In this document: piece after piece, positions 52,363-61,616 of the stretch
How positions within the stretch are numbered: the first letter of the stretch is position 1
Layout of the letters: every line of letters starts with the position of its first letter
Assembly: GCF_022414535.1 (NCBI RefSeq)
Contig: NZ_JADWYM010000022.1
Coordinates: 1-64,000 of the forward strand
Direction of reading: 5' to 3'
Length of the DNA stretch: 64,000 nt
Source of the DNA: Streptomyces sp. MUM 2J
Lineage (GTDB): Bacteria > Actinomycetota > Actinomycetes > Streptomycetales > Streptomycetaceae
Program-made: the position numbers and the translations under genes
The notes under the pieces: model-generated
What the model saw: the letters and a program-made list of their open reading frames with translations, nothing else
Told to the model about the DNA's origin: nothing
Databases searched by the model: none

Positions 52363-53184
52363 GTGGGACGCCTCGTACCTGCCGTGACCCGGGCTCTGGA
52401 CATCCTTGAGCTCTTCCTCGACGGCGACGGCACCCTCTCCGCCCCCGACATCGTGCGCAAGCTCCGGCTGCCGCGCACCACCGTGCACGAACTGGTCACC
52501 ACGCTCGCCGCCCGCGGGTACATCGCCCCCGTGCCCGGCCGGCCGGGACGGTACCGGCTCGGCGTGCGCGCCTACCAGCTGGGCAGCCGCTACGCCGAGC
52601 AGCTCGACCTCGCCGCCGAGGGCCAGCAGGTCGCCCGCGCCGTCGCCGAGACCTGCGACGAGACGGTCCACGTCGCCGTCCTCGAAGGAACCGACGTCAT
52701 CTACATCGCCAAGGTCGACTCCACGCACGCGGTGCGCATGGTGTCGGCCGCCGGCCGCCGGCTGCCCGCCCACTGCACGGCGGTCGGCAAGATGCTGCTC
52801 GCCGCGCTGCCCGAGCAGGAACTGGCCGCACGGATCCCGGACGGTGCCGCACTCGCCGCGATGACCCCCCACAGCATCAGCGATCCCGCCGTGCTGCGCG
52901 ACGCTCTCGCCGGGATCCGCCGGCGCGGGATCGCGGTGGAGAGCCGCGAGTCCAACCCGGACGTGAGCTGCGTGGCCGCTCCGGTCCGCGACCGCACAGG
53001 CCAGGTCGTCGCCGCGCTCTCCGTCTCCGTGCCCATGATCCGCTGGAACGACGGACGCCGCGCCGAACTGGAGCAGCTCGCCGCCAAGGGCGCCGCCGAA
53101 CTCTCCGAACGCCTCGGCCACCGGAGCGAGGACCGCTCTCTCCCCGGCCCGAGGACCGGGGCGTCCACGGAGGGATCCCGATGA
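52363..53184 (+). CDS. IclR-family transcriptional regulator
   Basis: 273 residues. The N-terminal winged helix (ALDILELFLDGDGTLSAPDI then LRLPRTTVHELVTTLAARGY) is followed by a GAF-like effector domain (HVAVLEGTDVIYIAKVDSTH; PAHCTAVGKMLLAALPEQEL; AAPVRDRTGQVVAALSVSVP). IclR proteins often control sugar-acid or aromatic-acid genes. Its stop overlaps the start of the downstream lactonase by four bases, so that gene is probably co-expressed and the pathway is likely sugar-lactone catabolism. The GTG at 52363 follows AAGGAGG. Confidence 0.92.
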   Translation: MGRLVPAVTRALDILELFLDGDGTLSAPDIVRKLRLPRTTVHELVTTLAARGYIAPVPGRPGRYRLGVRAYQLGSRYAEQLDLAAEGQQVARAVAETCDETVHVAVLEGTDVIYIAKVDSTHAVRMVSAAGRRLPAHCTAVGKMLLAALPEQELAARIPDGAALAAMTPHSISDPAVLRDALAGIRRRGIAVESRESNPDVSCVAAPVRDRTGQVVAALSVSVPMIRWNDGRRAELEQLAAKGAAELSERLGHRSEDRSLPGPRTGASTEGSR

Positions 53185-54032
53185 CGGCGGACCACGAGGT
53201 GGCGGTACGGGCCGGGGCGTCGCTCGGCGAGGGGCCCACCTGGGACCCGGCGACCGGACGCCTGCTGTGGGTCGACATCCTCGGCTCCCGCGTCCACACC
53301 TACGACCCCTCGCCGGGCCGCCGCGCGGTCCGCACGACCGGGCAGCACGTCGGCGCGGCCAAGCCGAGGGCCGGTGGGGGCCTGGTCCTCAACCTGCGGG
53401 ACGGGGTGGGGCTGCTCGACCCCGACGGCACCTTCCGCTGGCTGCACCGCGAACCGGTCCCCGGCCGCCGCGCCAACGACGCCGCCGTCGCCCCCGACGG
53501 CTCCCTCTGGGCCGGGACCATGCGCTACGACGAGGCCCCAGGCGGCGGCACCCTCTCCCGCCTCACCGCCGACGGTGCGGCCGGGACCGTCCTCGGCGAC
53601 GTGACGGTGAGCAACGGCACCGGGTGGAGCCCCGACGGTCTCCTCATGTACTACATCGACTCCCCGACCCGCCGCGTCGACGTCTTCGACCGCAGGCCGG
53701 ACGGACGCGTGACGGGCCGCCGCCCCCTCGCCGTGATCGAGGAGGGCGCCGGGTTCCCGGACGGCCTGACGGTCGACGCCGACGGCTGTGTGTGGGTGGC
53801 CCTGTGGGACGGAGGCGCGGTACGCCGCTACACCCCCGGCGGCCGCCTGGACCGCACGGTCGCTCTTCCGGCGCCGAGGGTCACGGCCTGCGCCTTCGGC
53901 GGCCCGGACCTGACGGACCTGTACATCACGACGGCCCGCGTCGGCCTGACGGCGCCGACGCCGCTGTCGGGGTCGGTACTGGTGGTGCCGGGCGCCGGGC
54001 AGGGGCTGGCGCAGCCCGCGTTCGCGGGGTAG
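53181..54032 (+). CDS. SMP-30/gluconolactonase-family lactonase
   Basis: 283 residues with the six-bladed propeller signatures: the metal-binding Glu in ASLGEGPTWDPATGRLLWVD, RANDAAVAPDGSLWAGTM (N and D), TVSNGTGWSPDGLLMYYIDS, and FPDGLTVDADGCVWVALWDG. The enzyme opens sugar lactones such as gluconolactone with a divalent metal. Translationally coupled to iclR by ATGA. A sugar dehydrogenase would be the expected partner but none is adjacent. Confidence 0.92.
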   Translation: MTADHEVAVRAGASLGEGPTWDPATGRLLWVDILGSRVHTYDPSPGRRAVRTTGQHVGAAKPRAGGGLVLNLRDGVGLLDPDGTFRWLHREPVPGRRANDAAVAPDGSLWAGTMRYDEAPGGGTLSRLTADGAAGTVLGDVTVSNGTGWSPDGLLMYYIDSPTRRVDVFDRRPDGRVTGRRPLAVIEEGAGFPDGLTVDADGCVWVALWDGGAVRRYTPGGRLDRTVALPAPRVTACAFGGPDLTDLYITTARVGLTAPTPLSGSVLVVPGAGQGLAQPAFAG

Positions 54033-54224
54033 CGGCCGGCGCCTTCCGGTGCCGGCGGGCGGGGGCGGGCGCAGTGGCGGGAGACCGCCGCGCGCCCGGT
54101 GCCCCCGGCCCCGGCGCCCGACGTCCTGCCGCCCGCGAGGGCTCGCGGCCCTCCGCCGTGGCACCCGGCGCCGGGCCCTGCCCGCCCCGGTGCTCCGCAC
54201 CCGGGCCGCGCGGGCGGCGGGCGG

Positions 54225-55652
54225 TCACCTCAGTCCGGCACGCTTGAGCTCCTCCGAGGTCAGCGGCGGACCCGGCAGCGCCGGCTTCAGCGGTCCGACC
54301 ACGGCCGCGAGCAGCACCGCCGGCGTCAGCAGCACACCCGCACCCCGCTCCAGCGACGTCACGTCGGTGACCCGCCGAGCGATCCGCCCGTTCCCCGTCG
54401 CGGTCAGCATCAGCCGGTCGACGTACCCCGCCACCAACCGGTCCCGTAGTGACGGGCCGTCCGGCGTCGCCCCCGGATAGAACACGTCCTGACCGATCGC
54501 CAGGTCCCAGCCCGCCGCGACCGGCCGGGCCACCGCGGCCTGGACGCGGCGGGCCAGCCCGGGCGTCCCCCACCCATGACGCCGTATCACCTTCCGCAGC
54601 AGCAGGGCGCTCTGGGCGCCGACCGCGAGTCCGTGCCCGTACACCGGGTTCAGGGCGGCGAGGGCGTCGCCGAGCACGGCGAAGTTCTCCGGCCAGGCCG
54701 GCATCCGCTCGTAGTAGTGGCGGCGGTTGACGGTGGTCCGGGTCACCGACACGTCCGTCAGCGGCTCGGCCTGCCCGATCAGGTCACCGATGATCGGGTG
54801 CCGCAGCTCGTCCCGTGCGAAGCGGACGAAGTCCTCCTCCGCGCCGGTCGGCTGCCCGCCCCGGGTACCGGAGAGGGTGACGATCCACCGTCCGTCCTCC
54901 ACGGGCAGCAGGAAGCCCGCCCGTCCCGGCCCGCCGTCGCGCGGGTCGGGCTGCACGTTGATGATCGGGAAGGCCTCCCGGGCCGCCTCGGGGGCGAGGA
55001 AGAGCCGGCTGGCGTACACCAGGCCGGAGTCGACGACGCGGACCTCGGGCTCGGGCAGCCCGAGCGCCGTCAGCCACCGCGCGGCCCGCGATCCCCGTCC
55101 CGTGGCGTCGACGACGAACCCGGCCTCCACGGTCCGCTCGCTGCCGTCCCGGTGCCGGATCCGGACGCCGGTGACCGCCGCGCCGGTGCCGGTGAGGCCC
55201 AGCGCCTCGGCCTGTTCGACGACCTCGACGCGCTCGTCGGCGAGCACCTGTGCGCGGATCACGGAGTCCAGCAGGTCGCGTCCGGCCAGGACGACGTGGT
55301 GGGACTCGGGCCAGCGCCGGAACCAGCCCTGCCCGCTCAGCGCGACGATGTCCGTGGTGACGGGCTGCCGGCGGGCCCCGAAGTCCCGGAGCGCCGAGGT
55401 GATCCCGGGCAGCAGTTCCTCCGCCGCGCGCACCCCGCCCGACCAGAGCATGTGCGCGTGCCGGGCCTGCGGCAGTCCCTTGCGCGGTTCGGCACCGGCG
55501 GGCAGCACGTCCCGCTCCACGACCACGACCCGGTCGGCGAAGGCCGTCAGCGCCCGCGCGGCGAGCATGCCGGTGTGGGAGCCGCCCAGGACGACGGCCG
55601 TCCTGGCGCCGCCCGCGGCGGCGGTTCTGGCGGGGGACGCTGGTTCACTCAT
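54225..55652 (-). CDS. FAD-dependent oxidoreductase (geranylgeranyl-reductase/monooxygenase-like)
   Basis: 475 residues. FAD-binding motif TAVVLGGSHTGMLAARALTA with VVVVERDVLP (GxGxxG-like, G-G-S-H-T-G), AGRDLLDSVIRAQVL, VEAGFVVDATGRGSRAARWL, and the second FAD motif ENFAVLGDALAALNPVYGHG. It resembles 2-polyprenyl-6-methoxyphenol hydroxylase-type flavoproteins in secondary metabolism. The ATG at 55652 overlaps the stop of the upstream membrane-protein gene by 8 bases. Substrate unknown. Confidence 0.87.
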   Translation of the reverse strand: MSEPASPARTAAAGGARTAVVLGGSHTGMLAARALTAFADRVVVVERDVLPAGAEPRKGLPQARHAHMLWSGGVRAAEELLPGITSALRDFGARRQPVTTDIVALSGQGWFRRWPESHHVVLAGRDLLDSVIRAQVLADERVEVVEQAEALGLTGTGAAVTGVRIRHRDGSERTVEAGFVVDATGRGSRAARWLTALGLPEPEVRVVDSGLVYASRLFLAPEAAREAFPIINVQPDPRDGGPGRAGFLLPVEDGRWIVTLSGTRGGQPTGAEEDFVRFARDELRHPIIGDLIGQAEPLTDVSVTRTTVNRRHYYERMPAWPENFAVLGDALAALNPVYGHGLAVGAQSALLLRKVIRRHGWGTPGLARRVQAAVARPVAAGWDLAIGQDVFYPGATPDGPSLRDRLVAGYVDRLMLTATGNGRIARRVTDVTSLERGAGVLLTPAVLLAAVVGPLKPALPGPPLTSEELKRAGLR

Positions 55653-56928
55653 GCGCGGGCACGCTCTCTGCCAGGGCGGCCGCACGGGCGCGGACCGCTT
55701 CGATGTCGTCGTGCCGGCGCAGGACCCGGGACACGGCCTGGATCTCCTGCAGCAGGTACGCGGTGTCCGGTCCGGACGGGGGAGCGGTGCTGTCGGTCCG
55801 GGGAGTCCGCTCCCGGGCGGCGACGGCGTCCAGCATCGTCACGGCGGCGGCGAGGGCCTTCGCCCTCCCCGGTGCGAACCCGAGGGCGACGGCGGCCTCG
55901 TGCGCCCGCGCCCGCAGGCCCTCGTCGAGGTACCGGGAGAGCGGCAGCAACGCGTCGCGGATGAACGTCTCACGGCGGATCAGGCGCAGTTCCGCGGTGG
56001 AACGCGGCGCGAAGGGGGCACGCCCGCCACTGACGGTGCGCATCAGCCGGTACAGGGGCCGCAGCCGCCAGTGGTCGGCGCGGATCCGCCACCGCTCCTG
56101 GAGGTACTGCCCGCCGTGCGGCAGGATGAAGCCGACCGCGACCAGGGTGGCGGAGACACAGGCGGCCGAGGGCGCCAGTTCGGTGCTCAGCCAGTCGAGG
56201 CGGCCGGTCCCGGTCCAGCGGGCGGCGACGGCGGTCAGCTTGGCCGCGTCGAAGAGCAGGTTGGTGCCGTAGCCGATGCCCAGCAGCCGCAGCCCCCAGC
56301 GCAGCCAGGCGTCGAGGCCGTCGGTGCGCACCCAGTTCCAGATCAGCCGGGCCGTCACCGAGCAGGCGGCGGTGTGTGCGAGCAGGTAGAGCAGGATCTC
56401 CTCGCGCATGAACGGCGTGCGGGCGTAGTAGGTGTCCAGGTCGCGGGTGCGTTCGACGGGAACGTCGGCGAGGGCGAACAGCACCCACAGCGCCACCACC
56501 ACACCGGTGTACACGACGACGACCCAGCGGGCCGCGCGGCGGGTCGAGCGCGAGCGGTCGGTGCCGTTGCGCCAGGCGACGATGAGCAGCAGCCACGACG
56601 CGCACAATGCGGTGAGCAGCGAGTACACCCAGGGCGCGGAGATGTTGGGCACGCCGGTGACGCGGTTGGTCCAGCTGATCGTCGAGGGGTAGGCGAAGAC
56701 GAACACCGCGCACGCGAACAGGAGGAGCCCGCCGACACCCCGCAGCAGCGGGTCCCGCCACATCTTCACCAGGCTCGGCAGTTTGATGGCGAGCGCGACC
56801 GTGAGGGCGGCGATCGGCAGCCAGAAGGAGACGGAGAAGCGGCTGAGCAACCCGGCCGGATCCAGGGCCAGTTGGGCAGGGGCCGACATGCCCGCCGCAG
56901 CGGGGCCGACCGCGGTCAGCGCGCTCAC
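55645..56928 (-). CDS. Multi-spanning membrane protein, MAB_1171c-type
   Basis: 427 residues. About seven membrane helices occupy the N-terminal 255 residues (FSVSFWLPIAALTVALAIKL; LLRGVGGLLLFACAVFVFAY; APWVYSLLTALCASWLLLIV; WVVVVYTGVVVALWVLFALA; LLYLLAHTAACSVTARLIWN), then a helical cytoplasmic tail with RETFIRDALLPLSRYLDEGL. It fits the MAB_1171c putative transporter family of actinobacteria, which often accompanies ImmA-like proteins and redox enzymes. The GTG at 56928 overlaps the stop of the HExxH gene by four bases. What it transports, if anything, is unknown. Confidence 0.8.
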   Translation of the reverse strand: MSALTAVGPAAAGMSAPAQLALDPAGLLSRFSVSFWLPIAALTVALAIKLPSLVKMWRDPLLRGVGGLLLFACAVFVFAYPSTISWTNRVTGVPNISAPWVYSLLTALCASWLLLIVAWRNGTDRSRSTRRAARWVVVVYTGVVVALWVLFALADVPVERTRDLDTYYARTPFMREEILLYLLAHTAACSVTARLIWNWVRTDGLDAWLRWGLRLLGIGYGTNLLFDAAKLTAVAARWTGTGRLDWLSTELAPSAACVSATLVAVGFILPHGGQYLQERWRIRADHWRLRPLYRLMRTVSGGRAPFAPRSTAELRLIRRETFIRDALLPLSRYLDEGLRARAHEAAVALGFAPGRAKALAAAVTMLDAVAARERTPRTDSTAPPSGPDTAYLLQEIQAVSRVLRRHDDIEAVRARAAALAESVPAHE

Positions 56929-57503
56929 CGCACCCGGCCTCCGCGTCTGCGGTACCCCATCGACCGCTGCACCGGGCCCAGGGGAGGCTCGCCGCCGCCG
57001 GAGGTCAGCGGGCGGAACGAGGCTGCCAGCCGGTGGCCGAAGTCGTCGGACTCGGCCTCCTCCCGTTCCCGGGAGCCGTTGCGGGCGGCGATGCTCAAGG
57101 CGGCGTCCTTCCAGTCGCGCGGGCCCGTCAGCGCGTCGGCGACGGCGCTGGCGGCGACGTGGTGATGGCGGTGGCCGGCGTGCACGTGCCACAACTCATG
57201 TCCGAGGATGACCAGTTGCTGCACGTCCTCGGCGCGCTCCTCGACGATCACCAGGTCGAAGTCGGTGAACTCCACCCACAGACCGGTGACCTCGATCTCG
57301 TCGGGGAACCTCTCGAAACGCAGTTCCAGGGGCCGCCCGCCGCGGCGTGCGCTCATCTCCTCGCACAGGGCCCGGCAGAGCGCGCGCACATCGGCCGGCG
57401 GCTCGGGTCTGCGGTGCACGGCTGCCGCGAGCTGGGCGGCGAGGTCGCGCATGGCAGAGCCGCGCCGCGAGCGTCGGCGCAGCGCCGCCACGAGGTCCGT
57501 CAC
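56925..57503 (-). CDS. ImmA/IrrE-like HExxH-domain protein
   Basis: 192 residues. The zinc-metallopeptidase motif is visible in LVILGHELWHVHAGHRHHHV (HELWH) with more His downstream. The upstream part has VTGLWVEFTDFDLVIVEERA, the strand before the active helix in ImmA-type proteins. ImmA cleaves repressors in mobile elements; relatives annotated as toxin occur next to MAB_1171c membrane proteins in Streptomyces. First gene of a three-gene overlapping operon, starting at GTG 57503. Confidence 0.8.
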   Translation of the reverse strand: MTDLVAALRRRSRRGSAMRDLAAQLAAAVHRRPEPPADVRALCRALCEEMSARRGGRPLELRFERFPDEIEVTGLWVEFTDFDLVIVEERAEDVQQLVILGHELWHVHAGHRHHHVAASAVADALTGPRDWKDAALSIAARNGSREREEAESDDFGHRLAASFRPLTSGGGEPPLGPVQRSMGYRRRGGRVR

Positions 57504-57918
57504 GCCCTCTTCCCCTCCGTCCGTCTCGTCGGGTCCGCTGCGAGATTCCCGCTGCGTGACCGGATGTTCGAGCCTACGCGGCCGGAACTGTCCTCGTCAT
57601 GTGATCCGGCGACCGTTGTTCAACCGGTAACGACCGAGGCTGTCCAGAAGGGCGGCGAGGAGGTGCTGCACGGGGTGGACGGGACCCCGAAGGGCGCGGA
57701 CGGCCCGGAGCCGCTGTGCACGGACCCGGTCCCGGTGTCCCGGCCGGACGCGCCTTCGCGGTGCCAGCCACACGCCCGGTCGCAGCCGTGCCGCCGGCCC
57801 GGTGTGCCGGTGAACGTTCCGCATGTGAATGGCCGGAGAACGGCCTTCACAGAAGACACACAACGGTCGCACAGTCTCAGCAACGACCGAACACCCCCCA
57901 CGGAACGGATGGTTCACC
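57504..57918. other. Divergent intergenic region
   Basis: About 415 bases between the HExxH operon and the secreted DUF4360 gene. No gene is seen; promoters of both should lie here. Confidence 0.45.
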
Positions 57919-58584
57919 ATGCCTGGCGCCTTCCTCATGAGCGGTGCGGTGGCCGCACTGCTCACCGGGACCACCGCCTTCCTGCCCGCCCAGCACGTCG
58001 CGTCCCCCGTGTTCACCGACCCGCCGCCCGACCGGATCGTCATCGATGTCGCGACCGTGAACGGATCCGGCTGCCCGCAGGGCACCGCGGCCGTGGCGGT
58101 CTCCGAGGACAACACGGCCTTCACGGTGACCTACAGCGACTACCTCGCCCAGGCCGGCGGCAATTCCGACCCGATCGCTTTCCGCAAGAACTGCCAGATC
58201 AACCTCGTCGTCCACGTCCCGCAGGGCTTTACGTACGCCATCGCCAGCGTCGACTACCGGGGTTTCGCCGCTCTCCAGTCCGGAGCGAGCGGCATGCAGA
58301 AGGCCTCGTACTACTTCCAGGGCTCACCGCAGACCGCGTTCCGCAACCACCCGTTGGACGGCCCCTACAACGACAACTGGCAGGCCACGGACGAGACGGA
58401 CTGGGCCCAACTGGTCTGGGCGCCCTGCGGAGTCCAGCGCAACTTCAACATCAACACGGAGCTGCGCGTGACTGCGGGCACCACGGAGCCCGACAAGGTC
58501 AGCTTCATGACCATGGACTCGACGGACGGGGACATCGGCACGGTGTACCACATGGCGTGGAAGGAGTGCCCGTCGTCGCAGTGA
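57919..58584 (+). CDS. DUF4360 secreted protein
   Basis: 221 residues from ATG 57919. A signal peptide (PGAFLMSGAVAALLTGTTAF, likely cleaved near AQHVA-SP) precedes a beta-rich domain with the DUF4360 pattern: VATVNGSGCPQGTAAVAVSE, TVTYSDYLAQAGGNSDPIAF, and paired Cys in RKNCQINLVVHV and WAPCGVQRNFNINTELRV. Such proteins are abundant secreted or envelope proteins in Streptomyces and fungi, with no known activity. The start has only a weak GGA-type ribosome binding site. Confidence 0.88.
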   Translation: MPGAFLMSGAVAALLTGTTAFLPAQHVASPVFTDPPPDRIVIDVATVNGSGCPQGTAAVAVSEDNTAFTVTYSDYLAQAGGNSDPIAFRKNCQINLVVHVPQGFTYAIASVDYRGFAALQSGASGMQKASYYFQGSPQTAFRNHPLDGPYNDNWQATDETDWAQLVWAPCGVQRNFNINTELRVTAGTTEPDKVSFMTMDSTDGDIGTVYHMAWKECPSSQ

Positions 58585-58620
58585 CCGCGCTGCCGGTCCC
58601 CCTTGCCCGGCCGGGCCCGC

Positions 58621-60144
58621 TCAGCCCGCCGCGGCGGGCCAGCCCGCGGCGCTGGGCCAGCCCGTCGCCGGCGCCGGGGTGAGCCCGTTGGTGCCCCTGA
58701 CCTGGGCCGCGGTGAGTCCGCCCTGGGCAGGCACGCCGGGCGGTGTGATGCCCGCCGCAGCCGGCTGCGGTGCCGGAACGGGTTGCGGCACCGGTACGGG
58801 CTGGGGCGCCGGAAGGGGCTGCGGCACCGGCAGGGGCTGGGGTGCCGGAAGGGGCTGCGGCACCGGTGCCGGCTGCGTCAGCGGCTGGGGCGCCTCCGGC
58901 AGGGGTGCCGGGGGCGCCGTCGGGATCTGCATCCCCGCGCCGTTGGTGGCACCGACCAGCCGGTCCACCGCCGCCGTACCCGAGCTGTAGCTGGTCCCGG
59001 TGCCCAGCTCGGGCACGGCGGCTCCCCTCCTGGTCCCGTAGAGCACCTGTTCCAGGCCGGACACCAGGCGACGCACGTCGACCTGGGGGCGCACCACGAG
59101 CCGCAGGAAGCGGCTGGACGAACCGATCTTGTTGCCGCACTCGCGGACCAGGATCCGGTGCTCGGTGAGGAGCCGGTCCCGGACCGCGGTGCCCTCCGCG
59201 CCGACGGGCAGGCGCACGAAGAGGAAGTTGCCCTGCGAGGGGTAGACCGTCAGGCCCGGCAGCTCGGACAGCCGGCTCGCCATCTCCAGCCGGTCCCGAC
59301 GGACCTGCTGCAGGCTCTGGGCGTACTCCGCGGCGTGCTCCTTCAGCATGAAGACGACGTGCTCGGCGAAGGAGTTGAGGTTCCACTTCGGCAGCATGGA
59401 GCGGATCCGTCCGGCCAGGGCCGGGTTGGCGACCAGATAGCCGAAGCGTACGCCGTGCAGGCCGAAGTTCTTGCCGAGGCTGCGCAGGACCACGACGTTG
59501 GGCCGGAGCATCGCCTCCTGGACGACCGAGGGTTCCGTCTCCGCGTCGGCGAACTCCAGGAAGCTCTCGTCGATCACGACCAGGTCCCGGTCGGCCATCG
59601 CGTCCATGAACTGCACCACCGCGTGCTTGTGCAGATAGCCGCCGTCGGGGTTGTTGGGGTTGCAGATCACCACCGCCCGCGTCCCGCGCGTGCGGACGAA
59701 GTCGGCGTACTGCGCCAGGTCCAGGGCGAAGCCGCCGGACTCCTGCAACGGGAACATGTCGACCCGCTTCCCGGTCTCCATCGGCTGGTCGGTCCAGCGC
59801 CCGAACGTGGGGACGGGCACGGCGAGCGACTCGCGGACCAGGAGGTGGTCGATCCAGGTGATCAGCTCCGTCGACCCGTTGCCCATCGCCACGCACTGCG
59901 GCGGGAGCTGGAGAAGGCTGCACAGTTCCGCGGTGATCGTGTCGGCGCTGCTCGGGTAGTACGTGACGATCTCCCGGAGGCGGGCCGCCATCTCGTCGAA
60001 CATCGCAGGGGTGGGGAAGTACGGATTGCAGGGGATACAGAAGTCCGTCGGTCCCGCCCCGTCCCCGTCCTCCCGGGTCAGCGCCGCCATCGACGGGCTG
60101 TGCGCCGTGGTGCTGCGGAAGAGCGAGGTGACGTTGCCGGTCAA
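58621..60144 (-). CDS. HisC-like PLP-dependent aminotransferase with Pro/Gln repeat tail
   Basis: 507 residues. About 20-395 is a fold-type I aminotransferase: CNPYFPTPAMFDEMAARLRE, AMGNGSTELITWIDHLLV, VVICNPNNPDGGYLHKHAVV, VVIDESFLEFAD, and the PLP Lys in LRSLGKNFGLHGVRFGYLVA. It resembles histidinol-phosphate or threonine-phosphate aminotransferases. The C-terminal 100 residues are unlike the family: a Pro-Gln-Pro-(Leu/Val)-Pro-Ala repeat then a Gly/Ala tail. The TTG at 60144 is chosen because GGAGG lies five bases upstream; a perfect hairpin lies just before it (60158-60195). Confidence 0.85.
   Translation of the reverse strand: MTGNVTSLFRSTTAHSPSMAALTREDGDGAGPTDFCIPCNPYFPTPAMFDEMAARLREIVTYYPSSADTITAELCSLLQLPPQCVAMGNGSTELITWIDHLLVRESLAVPVPTFGRWTDQPMETGKRVDMFPLQESGGFALDLAQYADFVRTRGTRAVVICNPNNPDGGYLHKHAVVQFMDAMADRDLVVIDESFLEFADAETEPSVVQEAMLRPNVVVLRSLGKNFGLHGVRFGYLVANPALAGRIRSMLPKWNLNSFAEHVVFMLKEHAAEYAQSLQQVRRDRLEMASRLSELPGLTVYPSQGNFLFVRLPVGAEGTAVRDRLLTEHRILVRECGNKIGSSSRFLRLVVRPQVDVRRLVSGLEQVLYGTRRGAAVPELGTGTSYSSGTAAVDRLVGATNGAGMQIPTAPPAPLPEAPQPLTQPAPVPQPLPAPQPLPVPQPLPAPQPVPVPQPVPAPQPAAAGITPPGVPAQGGLTAAQVRGTNGLTPAPATGWPSAAGWPAAAG
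58761..58875 (-). repeat. Imperfect tandem repeats encoding the Pro-Gln tail of the aminotransferase
   Basis: Roughly 18-base units (GGCTGCGGCACCGG / GGCTGGGGTGCCGG type) repeated about six times, encoding PQPLPAPQPLPVPQP-like protein. In frame, so repeat number changes would alter only tail length. Confidence 0.75.
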
Positions 60145-60157
60145 GGGGACCTCCGTG

Positions 60158-60195
60158 TCAGGGTGGCCCGTGCGGGGGAGCACGGGCCACCCTGA
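60158..60195 (-). terminator. Perfect 15-bp stem-loop between mmsB and the aminotransferase
   Basis: Arms 60158-60172 and 60181-60195 are fully complementary with an 8-base loop. It lies 170 bases after the mmsB stop and only 13 bases before the aminotransferase TTG. It could end the sugar-transporter transcript or act as a leader hairpin of the aminotransferase gene. Confidence 0.7.
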
Positions 60196-60364
60196 GATAC
60201 GGCGGCGGCCCGGGCACCGTTCAACCGGTGCGGCAACGGCCGCACGGCGGGTTCCGCTTCATCGGCCGGGCAGGCGCGGTCGCTCCACCGCCGGGGCCGG
60301 TGCCGGCGGCGCCCCCTGTCGGCAGGTGCCTGACCCGGTACCGGACAAGGGCTGCGCAGGCGGT

Positions 60365-61612
<1,248 letters not shown>

Positions 61613-61616
61613 CGCG

